A stretch of 64,000 nucleotides of DNA from DASQPE01 sp964519805. Lineage in GTDB: Bacteria; Gemmatimonadota; Gemmatimonadetes; Gemmatimonadales; GWC2-71-9. Shown here piece by piece: positions 26,372-34,025 of the stretch. A program made the position numbers and the translations under genes. The notes below the pieces were generated by a model. That model saw only the letters and a list, made by a program, of their open reading frames with translations. It was not told the origin of the DNA and did not search any database. The DNA is taken from assembly GCA_964519805.1 (NCBI GenBank), contig CAZFKN010000001.1, forward strand, positions 1 through 64,000, written 5' to 3'. How positions within the stretch are numbered: the first letter of the stretch is position 1; every line of letters begins with the position of its first letter.

Positions 26372-27623
26372 CCAGATCCTGGTCGCGCTGGGCCTGCTCC
26401 CCGTGTGGGCCCCGCCAGCGCACGCGGCGCCGTGCGCGATGCGCCATATGCACGGCGTCATCGAAACCGTCCGCGCATTCGTCGTCCAGCAGATCACTCA
26501 GACTCCCCCGAAACCCAAACCCACGATTCTGGCACCGGCTCCCGCGGGCGGACCCACGGTGGAGTTGCGGGACCTGAGCCGCCCGGAGGTCATCGAGCGC
26601 GCCGTCCGCGGCGCTCTGCCGAATCCCGGGCCCGAGAGTCGGATCACGGTAACGGACGGTCAGGCGCACCTGGGAGACTTCACCATCGGATCTTCCGAGA
26701 CGGTGACCGGCCACGTGCTCGTGGTGCGGGGGGACGCAAACGTCTACGGACGGCTGCTCGGCAATCTCGTCGCCGTGGATGGCGACGTGCACGTCCATCC
26801 TGGCGCGGTCGTCTCGGGCGACGTCCTGGCCCTGCGTGGCGACGTCAAAGACGAAGGCGGAGAGATCGACGGGGAGGTGCGAACGCTGAGCGCCCCCGCT
26901 GTGTCGGGCATCGCTCCGCTGTCGCCCGTCGCCATGACGGTGCGGAACGTGGCCGGTGTGTTGGGCGTGTTTCTGACGCTGGCCGCCCTGGGCGTCGGCC
27001 TGGTGACGTTCGCCCGCCCCAACCTCGAGGTCGTTTCGGATACCGTATCCCACTCGTTCGGCCGCGCGTTCTTCACCGGGCTCGTTGGTCAGATTCTCAT
27101 CCTGCCAACCTTCGGGATGGTGATCGTCGGGCTGGTGCTGAGCGTCGCCGGTATCCTCCTTCTGCCGTTCGCGGTCGTCGTGTACGTGCTGCTCGCCATC
27201 CTTGGAGTCGTCGGCGGCTATCTCGCCGTCGCGCACGCCATCGGCGAGACCTACACCCGGCGGCGGCTGGCTCAGGGCGCGACGCTGGGATCCCCCAACA
27301 GCTATCGCTACCTGCTCGCGGGTCTGGCGGGCCTGTTCGTGCTGTGGGCCGCCTGGTCCATTTTCGGCTGGGTACCGGTGGCCGGCGAGATCGTCCGCGG
27401 GGCTGCGGTGCTGGTCACGTGGCTGATGGCCACCGTCGGGTTCGGTGCGGCGCTCCTGAGCCGGGCCGGTGTCCGCGAGAGCTTCGCCGGGCGGCTCATC
27501 CCGCCGGAGGCGCTGACCGACGAGTATCTGTGGGCCACACCGCAGTTCGGCGTGCCGGCCGTGCGGCGGCCGGAATGGGGTCCCGGCGCGCGTCCCGGCA
27601 CCCGGCACGACGCGGGCCGTTGA
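26358..27623 (+). CDS. bactofilin-like polytopic membrane protein
   Basis: Predicted 421-residue protein. A signal-like N-terminus ends near AHAAP. A periplasmic region follows with a short beta-helix of hexapeptide-like repeats at about 100-165 (VTGHVLVVRGDANVYG, NLVAVDGDVHVHPGAVVSGD, VLALRGDVKDEGG), the style of polymer-forming bactofilins. At least four hydrophobic segments occupy about 190-360. This arrangement (helix outside, membrane bundle after) is common in uncharacterised envelope proteins. It overlaps the anti-sigma gene, so it probably belongs to the sigma regulon. The function is unknown; it could sense or scaffold the envelope. Confidence 0.75.
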   Translation: MRTGSQILVALGLLPVWAPPAHAAPCAMRHMHGVIETVRAFVVQQITQTPPKPKPTILAPAPAGGPTVELRDLSRPEVIERAVRGALPNPGPESRITVTDGQAHLGDFTIGSSETVTGHVLVVRGDANVYGRLLGNLVAVDGDVHVHPGAVVSGDVLALRGDVKDEGGEIDGEVRTLSAPAVSGIAPLSPVAMTVRNVAGVLGVFLTLAALGVGLVTFARPNLEVVSDTVSHSFGRAFFTGLVGQILILPTFGMVIVGLVLSVAGILLLPFAVVVYVLLAILGVVGGYLAVAHAIGETYTRRRLAQGATLGSPNSYRYLLAGLAGLFVLWAAWSIFGWVPVAGEIVRGAAVLVTWLMATVGFGAALLSRAGVRESFAGRLIPPEALTDEYLWATPQFGVPAVRRPEWGPGARPGTRHDAGR

Positions 27624-27628
27624 TCTCG

Positions 27629-28471
27629 ATGAGCGCCGCAGGCTGGGGCGTGGCGCTCGTCTGTTGGGCCGGGGTGCTGCCGGCCCAGACGATGCGCCCG
27701 TTCACCACCTACCGCCAGCTGCACGGCGAGAGCCGCCTCGCGGCGCGGCTCGAATTCGCCGCAGGTCGGCTGCGCCTGGTGCCCGGCCGGCCGAACGAGC
27801 TATACCGGATGGCCCTCGCCTACGACCCCGATCGCTTCGTCCCCCTCTCCCGCTACGACCCACCGCAGGACGCCGTGTTGCTGGGCGTGGAGGCCGTAGG
27901 CGGTCCGGGTCTCCGGGTCGTGTCCCGGCATCAACTGCAGCAGGACGCCGTGGTCGAACTGTCGCCCCAGCCGGACCTGGGGCTGTCGGTGTCGCTGGGA
28001 GCGGTCGAGGCGGAGCTCGATGTCGGGGGTCTCCGCCTCGCGGAGCTCCGACTCGAAGCGGGGGCAAGTCGCACCCTGGTTCGCTTCTCGCAGCCCAACC
28101 CCATCCGCTGCCGAACGGCCGACATCTCCGCCGGCGCGGCGGAGGTGTCGATTCTCAAGCTGGGCAACAGCCGCTGCGATCAGATCCGCGTGGAGGGCGG
28201 CATCGGCCGGATGACGCTCGACTTCGGGGGTGCGTGGACGGGGTCCCAGCGCGCGGAGCTGAGCCTTGCCGTCACGGAGCTCCGCCTCCGGCTCCCGCGA
28301 AAGGCCGGCGTCCGCATCACAATGGATCGCCTGCTCACGAGCTTCGACCACGGCGGGCTGATCCGGCGGGGCAACGAGTGGGTGACGCCGGGCTACGATC
28401 AGGCGGAGCGGCACCTCGACATCACCCTCACCACCACGATCGGCGGCGTCGCAATCGACTGGGCGAACTGA
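27629..28471 (+). CDS. secreted beta-solenoid (toastrack-like) protein
   Basis: Protein of 280 residues from the ATG at 27629, with a signal peptide ending near VLPAQ; an in-frame TTG at 27620 would overlap the previous stop (TTGA) and add three residues. The C-terminal half has short repeated beta-strands (LDVGGLRLAELRLEAGA, RCRTADISAGAAEVSILKLG, MTLDFGGAW, ELSLAVTELRLRLP) of the LiaF/DUF2154 or putative adhesin type. Family members sense or respond to cell-envelope damage. It is the fourth gene of the ECF sigma operon. Assignment is by fold style, not a clear motif. Confidence 0.62.
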   Translation: MSAAGWGVALVCWAGVLPAQTMRPFTTYRQLHGESRLAARLEFAAGRLRLVPGRPNELYRMALAYDPDRFVPLSRYDPPQDAVLLGVEAVGGPGLRVVSRHQLQQDAVVELSPQPDLGLSVSLGAVEAELDVGGLRLAELRLEAGASRTLVRFSQPNPIRCRTADISAGAAEVSILKLGNSRCDQIRVEGGIGRMTLDFGGAWTGSQRAELSLAVTELRLRLPRKAGVRITMDRLLTSFDHGGLIRRGNEWVTPGYDQAERHLDITLTTTIGGVAIDWAN

Positions 28472-28525
28472 GGCGCGGCGCGGCTCCGGCTGCTATGCTT
28501 CAGGCGCCCGGCACCCGGAGCCCGC

Positions 28526-29134
28526 ATGTCGCCGCTGGAGACGCTCGGCTTCACCCTCGGCACGTCCTTCGCCTCAGGGCTCAACCTCTACGCGACGGTC
28601 GCCACGGCGGGCCTCCTCGACCGCTTCGGGATCATTCACCTTCCCCCATCCCTCGGCGTGCTCGCCCAGCCCGTGGTCTGGGGAATCGCGCTGGTTCTGT
28701 TTGTGGTCGAGTTCTTCGCCGACAAGATCCCGCTCGTCGATACCGCGTGGGACACGCTGCACACCTTCATCCGGCCGCCGGCCGCGGCACTCCTCGCGTA
28801 TGCGTCGTTCGCCCAGGTACCGGAGCCCTGGAAGATCTGCGCGGCGCTGCTGGCCGGGAGCGTGGCGCTCACGTCCCATGGCGCCAAAGCCACCACGCGG
28901 GCCGCGGCGAACACGAGCCCGGAGCCGTTCAGCAACTGGATTCTGAGCGCGCTGGAGGATGCGGCGGCGGTCGGGCTCTCGTGGCTCGCGGCCACACACC
29001 CGATCGTGACCGGCGGCATCGTGCTGGTGCTGGTCACGCTCTCCGTCCTGTTGATATGGAAGCTGTGGGGACTGTTCCGAAGGGCATTCGCCCGAATCGC
29101 GGGGCCCGCCCCGGCGCCGGGCGCCGGGCCCTAA
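28526..29134 (+). CDS. DUF4126-family membrane protein
   Basis: Protein of 202 residues with about five hydrophobic segments: GFTLGTSFASGLNLYATV, VVWGIALVLFVVEFFADK, PAAALLAYASFAQVP, ICAALLAGSVALTSHGAKAT and a C-terminal GGIVLVLVTLSVLLIWKLWG. The patterns SGLNLYATV, EFFADKIPLVDTAWD and TTRAAANTSPEPFSNW are those I associate with DUF4126. The function is unknown. It follows the secreted protein gene by 54 bp and overlaps the convergent SAM hydrolase gene by 4 bp. Confidence 0.8.
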   Translation: MSPLETLGFTLGTSFASGLNLYATVATAGLLDRFGIIHLPPSLGVLAQPVVWGIALVLFVVEFFADKIPLVDTAWDTLHTFIRPPAAALLAYASFAQVPEPWKICAALLAGSVALTSHGAKATTRAAANTSPEPFSNWILSALEDAAAVGLSWLAATHPIVTGGIVLVLVTLSVLLIWKLWGLFRRAFARIAGPAPAPGAGP

Positions 29135-29889
29135 CCCAGACGGACCCGCACCTGCCCGCCCACGCCAAGGCCCAGCCGCCGCGCCGCTGATCCGTTCCTG
29201 ACGGCGATCTCGACCGAGCCGTCCGACCCGACGAAGGCCACCAGCCCGCCCGCGACCACGTCGCCAAAGGTCCGCCTAAGCGGCCCCAGATCAAGATCCT
29301 CCACCTGGAGCGTGGCGTACGCCGGCACGTGTTCAGGCGTGAGATTGGTGACCAGCGTGCCGAAGCGATCGACGTAGATCACTTCGCCCACCACGCTCTT
29401 TCCCTCATACTTCGGCTCGGCCGTCGCCAGCCGCTCGGGGATGCCCGGAAACGGCGGGCCTAACGATGAGAGCGGCGCACCAAAAGCAATCGCCGCGGCA
29501 GCGGGAGCAAACACGTCGCGGCCATGGAACGTCGGAGCCGCCGTGGACGGCGTCGGGAGTGTGACGGCCTCGACCGCCGTGTCGCGCAGCACCGGGGTAA
29601 ACAGTCCGTTGTCGGGCCCCACGAAGAAGTGCCCGCGAGCGCGGAGCGCCAGCGCGGCCCGTGGGGTGCCGACTCCCGGATCCACGACCGCGAGGTGGAC
29701 GGTGCCGGGCGGAAAGTGGTGCCAGGCCCGACCCAGCACGTACGCCGCGGCACGCACGTCTCCCGGCTGGATGGCGTGCGTGATGTCCACGAGCGCGACG
29801 CCGGGCGCCGACGACAGCAGCACGCCGCGCAGCTCGGCGACGTACGCGTCGGAGAGACCGAAGTCGGTGAGGAGGGTGACGGCCGGCAT
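29131..29889 (-). CDS. SAM hydroxide adenosyltransferase (DUF62/SAM hydrolase)
   Basis: Hydrolyses S-adenosylmethionine to adenosine and methionine, from the fluorinase/chlorinase superfamily. 252 residues. Signatures are LLTDFGLSDAYVAELRGVL at the N-terminus, VDITHAIQPGDVRAAAYVL, VHLAVVDPGVGT, FVGPDNGLFTPVL, FHGRDVFAPAAA and VIYVDRFGTLVTNL. The fluorinase-specific insertion is not evident, so the ordinary hydrolase is favoured. It lies 17 bp downstream of mrp in the same direction. Confidence 0.93.
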   Translation of the reverse strand: MPAVTLLTDFGLSDAYVAELRGVLLSSAPGVALVDITHAIQPGDVRAAAYVLGRAWHHFPPGTVHLAVVDPGVGTPRAALALRARGHFFVGPDNGLFTPVLRDTAVEAVTLPTPSTAAPTFHGRDVFAPAAAAIAFGAPLSSLGPPFPGIPERLATAEPKYEGKSVVGEVIYVDRFGTLVTNLTPEHVPAYATLQVEDLDLGPLRRTFGDVVAGGLVAFVGSDGSVEIAVRNGSAARRLGLGVGGQVRVRLG

Positions 29890-29906
29890 GGCCGGAGGGT
29901 GTCGCG

Positions 29907-31013
29907 CTAGCCCTTGAGAATGGGGAGCGCGAACGACCGACCCCCGACCCTCTGGTGAAGCGACTCCGCGATCTCCCGGAGGGCTGCGGCAGCCGGGCTG
30001 CCCGGCTCCGCCACGACGATCGGACGGCCGCCATCGGCGAGCTGGGCCAGGCCCGGCTGGAGCGGCACCTGGCCCAGGAGCGGCGCCCCGATCTCCGCAG
30101 CCAGACGCCGGCCGCCGCCGGCCGAGAAGAAGTCGATACGCTTGCCGGTCTCCGGATCGGTAAAGCCGCTCATGTTCTCCACCACGCCAACCACCGGCAC
30201 GCCCACTCGTTCGAACATCTTGGCACCCCGCAGCGCGTCACCGACCGCCATTTCCTGCGGGGTGGTCACGATCAGTGCGCCAGCCACGTGGGTCGCCTGC
30301 ACCAGCGACAGCTGCGCGTCGCCGGTGCCGGGTGGGAGATCCACGATGAAGTAGTCGAGTTGGCCCCAGTCGACGTCGCGCAGAAACTGCTGGACCACCT
30401 TCATGATGATCGGACCACGCCAGATGGCAGGCGCGTCGCGCTCCACCAGAAAGCCGAGGGACATGAGCCTGACGCCGAACGCCACGAGGGGGCGAATCTT
30501 TCCCTCGAGGACCGGCGGCTTGTCGAAGATGCCGAACATCCGCGGAATGTTGGGTCCGTAGACGTCGGCATCCATCAGGCCAACGGCGTGCCCGGCCGCC
30601 GCGAGCGCCACGGCGAGATTGGCGGCCACGGTGGACTTCCCGACGCCGCCCTTCCCCGACGAGACCGCCACGATGCGGCCCAGATTCGGCTGCTCGGGGG
30701 GCAGGGGCGGCGGGGGGGCGACGGGGGAGGCGCCGGGTGGCGCGTGAGTAGCGCGGGCGGGACCGGAGGGATCGACGACACTGATCTTCACGTCCTCCTT
30801 CCGGACGCCCTCGATTGCGGCCAGGGCGGCCCGGGCTTCGCGCACGAGGGTCGCGGGGTCGTCCCGCGACAGGAGGAACGTGAACGCCACCTTACCATCG
30901 TCGGTGACGCTCAGGTCCCGGATCATGCCGGCGGATAGGAGATCGGTGTCGAGACGGGGGTTCCGGACGCGCGCGAGCGCGGAGGTGACGCGTGCTTCGA
31001 GGGATTCGGCCAC
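29907..31013 (-). CDS. mrp: Mrp/ApbC-type P-loop ATPase, iron-sulfur cluster carrier
   Basis: Protein of 368 residues from a GTG at 31013. An N-terminal MIP18/DUF59 domain (about 1-85) is followed by a Pro-rich linker and a ParA/MinD-like ATPase with the deviant Walker A SSGKGGVGKST, MDADVYGPNIPRM, VDLPPGTGDAQLSL and VVENMSGF. The CxxC motif that normally follows ENMSxF and binds the cluster reads FTDPETG here, so cysteine ligands are absent, as in some Mrp homologues. The NifU-like gene lies 8 bp upstream, which supports an Fe-S assembly role. Confidence 0.92.
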   Translation of the reverse strand: MAESLEARVTSALARVRNPRLDTDLLSAGMIRDLSVTDDGKVAFTFLLSRDDPATLVREARAALAAIEGVRKEDVKISVVDPSGPARATHAPPGASPVAPPPPLPPEQPNLGRIVAVSSGKGGVGKSTVAANLAVALAAAGHAVGLMDADVYGPNIPRMFGIFDKPPVLEGKIRPLVAFGVRLMSLGFLVERDAPAIWRGPIIMKVVQQFLRDVDWGQLDYFIVDLPPGTGDAQLSLVQATHVAGALIVTTPQEMAVGDALRGAKMFERVGVPVVGVVENMSGFTDPETGKRIDFFSAGGGRRLAAEIGAPLLGQVPLQPGLAQLADGGRPIVVAEPGSPAAAALREIAESLHQRVGGRSFALPILKG

Positions 31014-31021
31014 GACTGTCC

Positions 31022-31252
31022 TCAGACGGCTTCGACGGACTTTACTTCCGGGACCATCTCGCGGAGGCGGTGCTCGATCCCCTGCTTGAGCGTGATCGTG
31101 GACGCCGAGCACCCGTGGCAGGTTCCCCCCAAACGCAGAAGGAGCCGGCCATCCTGTTCGTCAAAGTCGACGACCTCGACCTGACCGCGGTGTGACGCGA
31201 TATAGGGCCGAAGCGTATCCAGCGTGCGCTCAATGCGTTCGATCGTGTCCAT
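31022..31252 (-). CDS. NifU-like C-terminal domain iron-sulfur scaffold
   Basis: Small protein of 76 residues equal to a single NifU C-terminal (Nfu) domain: IERTLDTLRPYIASHRGQVE, DGRLLLRLGGTCHGCSAST and TLKQGIEHRLREMVPEV. The CxxC in TCHGC carries a 4Fe-4S cluster in family members. It is paired with mrp downstream, so the two probably hand clusters to target enzymes. Confidence 0.93.
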   Translation of the reverse strand: MDTIERIERTLDTLRPYIASHRGQVEVVDFDEQDGRLLLRLGGTCHGCSASTITLKQGIEHRLREMVPEVKSVEAV

Positions 31253-31314
31253 AATGCCGATTCCGTAATTCCTACCGTCGGATTCGGCAATATAAGATGC
31301 GCCGGCCGGAGATA

Positions 31315-32337
31315 TCAAACCCGCCCATTGCCCGCCAGATACGTGCGCGCGGCGGTCAAGACGGTGTCCTGCACGTCGGCGAGCGCGCCGGGCAAGGCGA
31401 GGCCGGAAGCCTTGGTGTGGCCGCCGCCGCCGAACTGCTTCGCGAACGACGCTACGTCGACGCTCCCGACCGAGCGCAACGAGACTTTCACCCGTCCCTG
31501 GGAGACTTCGCGGAACAAGAGCGCCATCTTCACGCCCTCGATCGAGCGCGGGAACTCGACCACGCCGTCGAGGTCGTCCGAGGAGACCCCAAGCCGTTCG
31601 ATCGCACCGGGAGGCACGGTCACCCAGGCGAGGCCGATCTCCGGCTCGACGACGAGCGTCTGGAGCGCCTCCGCAAACAGCCGGGGACGGCCCTCGGGGG
31701 CACGGGCATAGACGTCGAGGTAGATCTGTTCCGGATCGAGGCCCGTCTCGAGCAGCTCCGCCGCGATCCGGAGCGTGCGGGGGTGCGTGTTGCTGAAGCG
31801 GAAGCCCCCGGTGTCGGTGAGCACCGCGACATAGAGACCCCGGGCGGCCGCCTGCGTGACCGGCCACCCGTTCGCGAACGCCAGCTCGAAGACCAGCTCG
31901 CCGGTCGCCGCGGCGGTGGGATCGACGTAGCGGGGCCCCTCGGGCAGCGAACCGGGGCTCACGTGGTGGTCGATGCAGGCCACGGGCACGCCGCGTTCCC
32001 GCACGGTTTCCGCCAGCATGCCCAGCCGTCCGAGGTCCGAAATGTCCAGCACGATGATGACGTCGGCCCGCCGGAGCTCCTTCACCGCTTCGGGCGAGCG
32101 ATCGACGCCGGGCAGATCGTCGAGCAGAAACTTGAATCGCTGCGGCGTGAGTGAGGGGTTCGTGATCGCTACGTCGCATCCCTGGGCGCGGAGCAGGTGT
32201 GCCAGACCGGCCTCGCTACCGAGTCCGTCGCCGTCGGGATTCACGTGGGTGGTGAGACAGATCCGCTGGCCCGAATGGAGGATGGCGGCCAGGCCTGTGG
32301 CCGCGGTGCGATCGGCGTCCGTCAATGTGAAGGGCAT
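31315..32337 (-). CDS. nrnA: DHH-family nanoRNase / PAP phosphatase
   Basis: Degrades short oligoribonucleotides and dephosphorylates pAp. 340 residues from the ATG at 32337; the longer frame reads into heptad repeat R3 (VHCLPFTVYSF) and is rejected. DHH motifs are TTHVNPDGDGLGSEAGL, VIIVLDISDLGRLG, ACIDHHVSPG and VAVLTDTGGFRFSNTHP. The DHHA1 C-terminal domain ends with FAKQFGGGGHTKASG. No Shine-Dalgarno is obvious because R3 lies 9 bp ahead of the start. Confidence 0.95.
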   Translation of the reverse strand: MPFTLTDADRTAATGLAAILHSGQRICLTTHVNPDGDGLGSEAGLAHLLRAQGCDVAITNPSLTPQRFKFLLDDLPGVDRSPEAVKELRRADVIIVLDISDLGRLGMLAETVRERGVPVACIDHHVSPGSLPEGPRYVDPTAAATGELVFELAFANGWPVTQAAARGLYVAVLTDTGGFRFSNTHPRTLRIAAELLETGLDPEQIYLDVYARAPEGRPRLFAEALQTLVVEPEIGLAWVTVPPGAIERLGVSSDDLDGVVEFPRSIEGVKMALLFREVSQGRVKVSLRSVGSVDVASFAKQFGGGGHTKASGLALPGALADVQDTVLTAARTYLAGNGRV

Positions 32338-32346
32338 ACCAAAAGA

Positions 32347-32424
32347 GTAAACGGTGAACGGTAAACAGTGAACAGGGTCGCCATGACGGAACCACCTGTT
32401 CACTGTTCACCGTTCACGTTTACG
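32347..32424. repeat. heptad-repeat inverted element R3
   Basis: The left arm at 32347-32377 is GTAAACG, GTGAACG, GTAAACA, GTGAACA, GGG. The right arm at 32395-32424 is its near-exact inverse (CCTGTTCACTGTTCACCGTT and on), differing by one missing base and one substitution. The spacer is 17 bp. A very stable hairpin of about 30 bp is possible between nrnA and the permease gene, and the permease stop codon (TAA) lies inside the right arm. Confidence 0.9.
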
Positions 32425-33904
32425 CAGTCCGTTGCCCCACCTTCGAGTGCTTCCTGCCGTACAAAAAGTAGATCGCGAGCCCGATCGCCATCCAGACGAC
32501 GAGCCGGGCCCACGTGTCCTTGGGCAGCTGGATCATGAGATAGACGCACGCCAGTATCCCGAGGAACGGCACGACCGGCACCCAGGGAGTGCGGAACGGA
32601 CGGGGCCGCGCCGGATCGGTGTACCGGAGCACGAGGACGCCGGCGCAGACGATGGCGAACGCGAGCAGGGTGCCGATCGACACCAGCTCCCCCAGCAGCC
32701 CGATCGGCAGCAGCCCGGCCATCGCCATCGCGAACACGCCGGTGAGGAGGCTGGCGAGCCACGGCGTCCGAAACTTCGGATGCACCGCCGCGAAGACCGG
32801 GGGAAGCAAGCCGTCTTTGGACATCGTGTAGAAGATCCGCGGCTGGCCGAGCAGCATCACGAGAATCACCGAGGTGAGGCCGGCGATGGCGCCGATCTTC
32901 ACGATCGGACGGAGCCAGGCGAGACCGGGGCCGGCGGCATTGACGCCGACCGCGATGGGATCGGGGACGCCGAGCTGCGTGTACTTGACGATTCCGGTCA
33001 GGACCAGCGCGACCGCGATGTAGAGCACGGTACAGATCGCGAGCGAGCCGAGGATGCCGATCGGCATGTCGCGCTGCGGCTTCTTCGTCTCCTGGGCGGC
33101 GGTCGAAACCGCGTCGAACCCGATGTACGCGAAGAAGATCACGGATGCGCCCCGCAACACGCCGCTCCAGCCGTACTTGCCCGGTCCCTCCTGCGGTGGT
33201 ACGAACGGCACCCAGTTGTCCCGGTTGATGTACGCCAGTCCGAACGCAATGAAGAGCAGGACCACCGTGACCTTGATGACGACGATGGCGTCGTTGAACG
33301 TCGCGGACTCGGTGATGCCGATGATGAGGAGGATGGTGATGAAAACGACGATGAACATGGCGGGGAGATTGAGGACGGCACCGGTGGACGACCAGCCCTC
33401 GGTGAATAACTGCCACACGTTCCACCATTTCGCGTCCGCCACCACGGTGTGTACGTACGGCGCCGACCTGAACTCCGCCGGGATGTTGATGCCGAAGTCC
33501 TTCAGGAACGACACCACGTAGCCGGACCAGCCGACGGCGACCGTCGACGCCGCGAAGAGATACTCGAGGATCAGGTCCCAGCCGATGATCCAGGCGACGA
33601 GCTCACCGAGCGTCGCGTAGCCGTAGGTGTACGCCGAACCCGCGACCGGGATCATCGAGGAGAACTCGGCGTAACACAGGCCGGCCAGCGCGCACGCGCT
33701 CCCCGCGATCACGAACGACCAGACGATCGCGGGACCCGCATAGGCGGCCGCCGCCTGGCCCGTGAGCACGAAGATGCCGGCGCCGATGATCGCGCCGATG
33801 CCAAGGAATACGAGATTGACCGGGCCCAGGGCGCGCTTCAGGCTCTGGTCGATGGCGACCTCGGTCTGAAGGCCCGCGATATCCTTGCGGCGGAAGAGGC
33901 TCAT
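32420..33904 (-). CDS. APC-family amino acid permease (cationic amino acid type)
   Basis: Membrane transporter of 494 residues with about twelve hydrophobic segments. APC signatures are LGPVNLVFLGIGAIIGAGIF in TM1, AGPAIVWSFVIAGSACALAGL, CYAEFSSMIPVAGSAYTYGY and SVIFFAYIGFDAVSTAAQE. The extra loop and the GIGAIIGAGIF pattern suit the cationic amino acid transporter (YfnA/CAT) branch. It imports or exchanges amino acids at the inner membrane; the substrate is unknown. Heptad elements lie on both sides (R3 and R4). Confidence 0.93.
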   Translation of the reverse strand: MSLFRRKDIAGLQTEVAIDQSLKRALGPVNLVFLGIGAIIGAGIFVLTGQAAAAYAGPAIVWSFVIAGSACALAGLCYAEFSSMIPVAGSAYTYGYATLGELVAWIIGWDLILEYLFAASTVAVGWSGYVVSFLKDFGINIPAEFRSAPYVHTVVADAKWWNVWQLFTEGWSSTGAVLNLPAMFIVVFITILLIIGITESATFNDAIVVIKVTVVLLFIAFGLAYINRDNWVPFVPPQEGPGKYGWSGVLRGASVIFFAYIGFDAVSTAAQETKKPQRDMPIGILGSLAICTVLYIAVALVLTGIVKYTQLGVPDPIAVGVNAAGPGLAWLRPIVKIGAIAGLTSVILVMLLGQPRIFYTMSKDGLLPPVFAAVHPKFRTPWLASLLTGVFAMAMAGLLPIGLLGELVSIGTLLAFAIVCAGVLVLRYTDPARPRPFRTPWVPVVPFLGILACVYLMIQLPKDTWARLVVWMAIGLAIYFLYGRKHSKVGQRTA

Positions 33905-33932
33905 GGAGTGTCCGGGTGAGGATGGAACTGCA

Positions 33933-34016
33933 GTAAACGGTGAATAGTGAACAGTGAACAGGGGGTTCCGGTAATGCTCGGAGTCCCCTGTTCACTGTCT
34001 ACGGTTCACTGTTCAC
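33933..34016. repeat. heptad-repeat inverted element R4
   Basis: The left arm at 33933-33965 is GTAAACG, GTGAATA, GTGAACA, GTGAACA, GGGG. The right arm at 33985-34016 is CCCCTGTTCACTGTCTACGG followed by TTCACTGTTCACG. The spacer is about 19 bp. The arms pair nearly throughout. It fills the gap between the permease start and the guaB stop. Confidence 0.9.
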
Positions 34017-34025
34017 GCGGTCGGG

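Noticed and set aside
32338..32403. N-terminal extension of NrnA
   Set aside because: VHCLPFTVYSF is repeat R3 read as protein; the family starts near the ATG at 32337.
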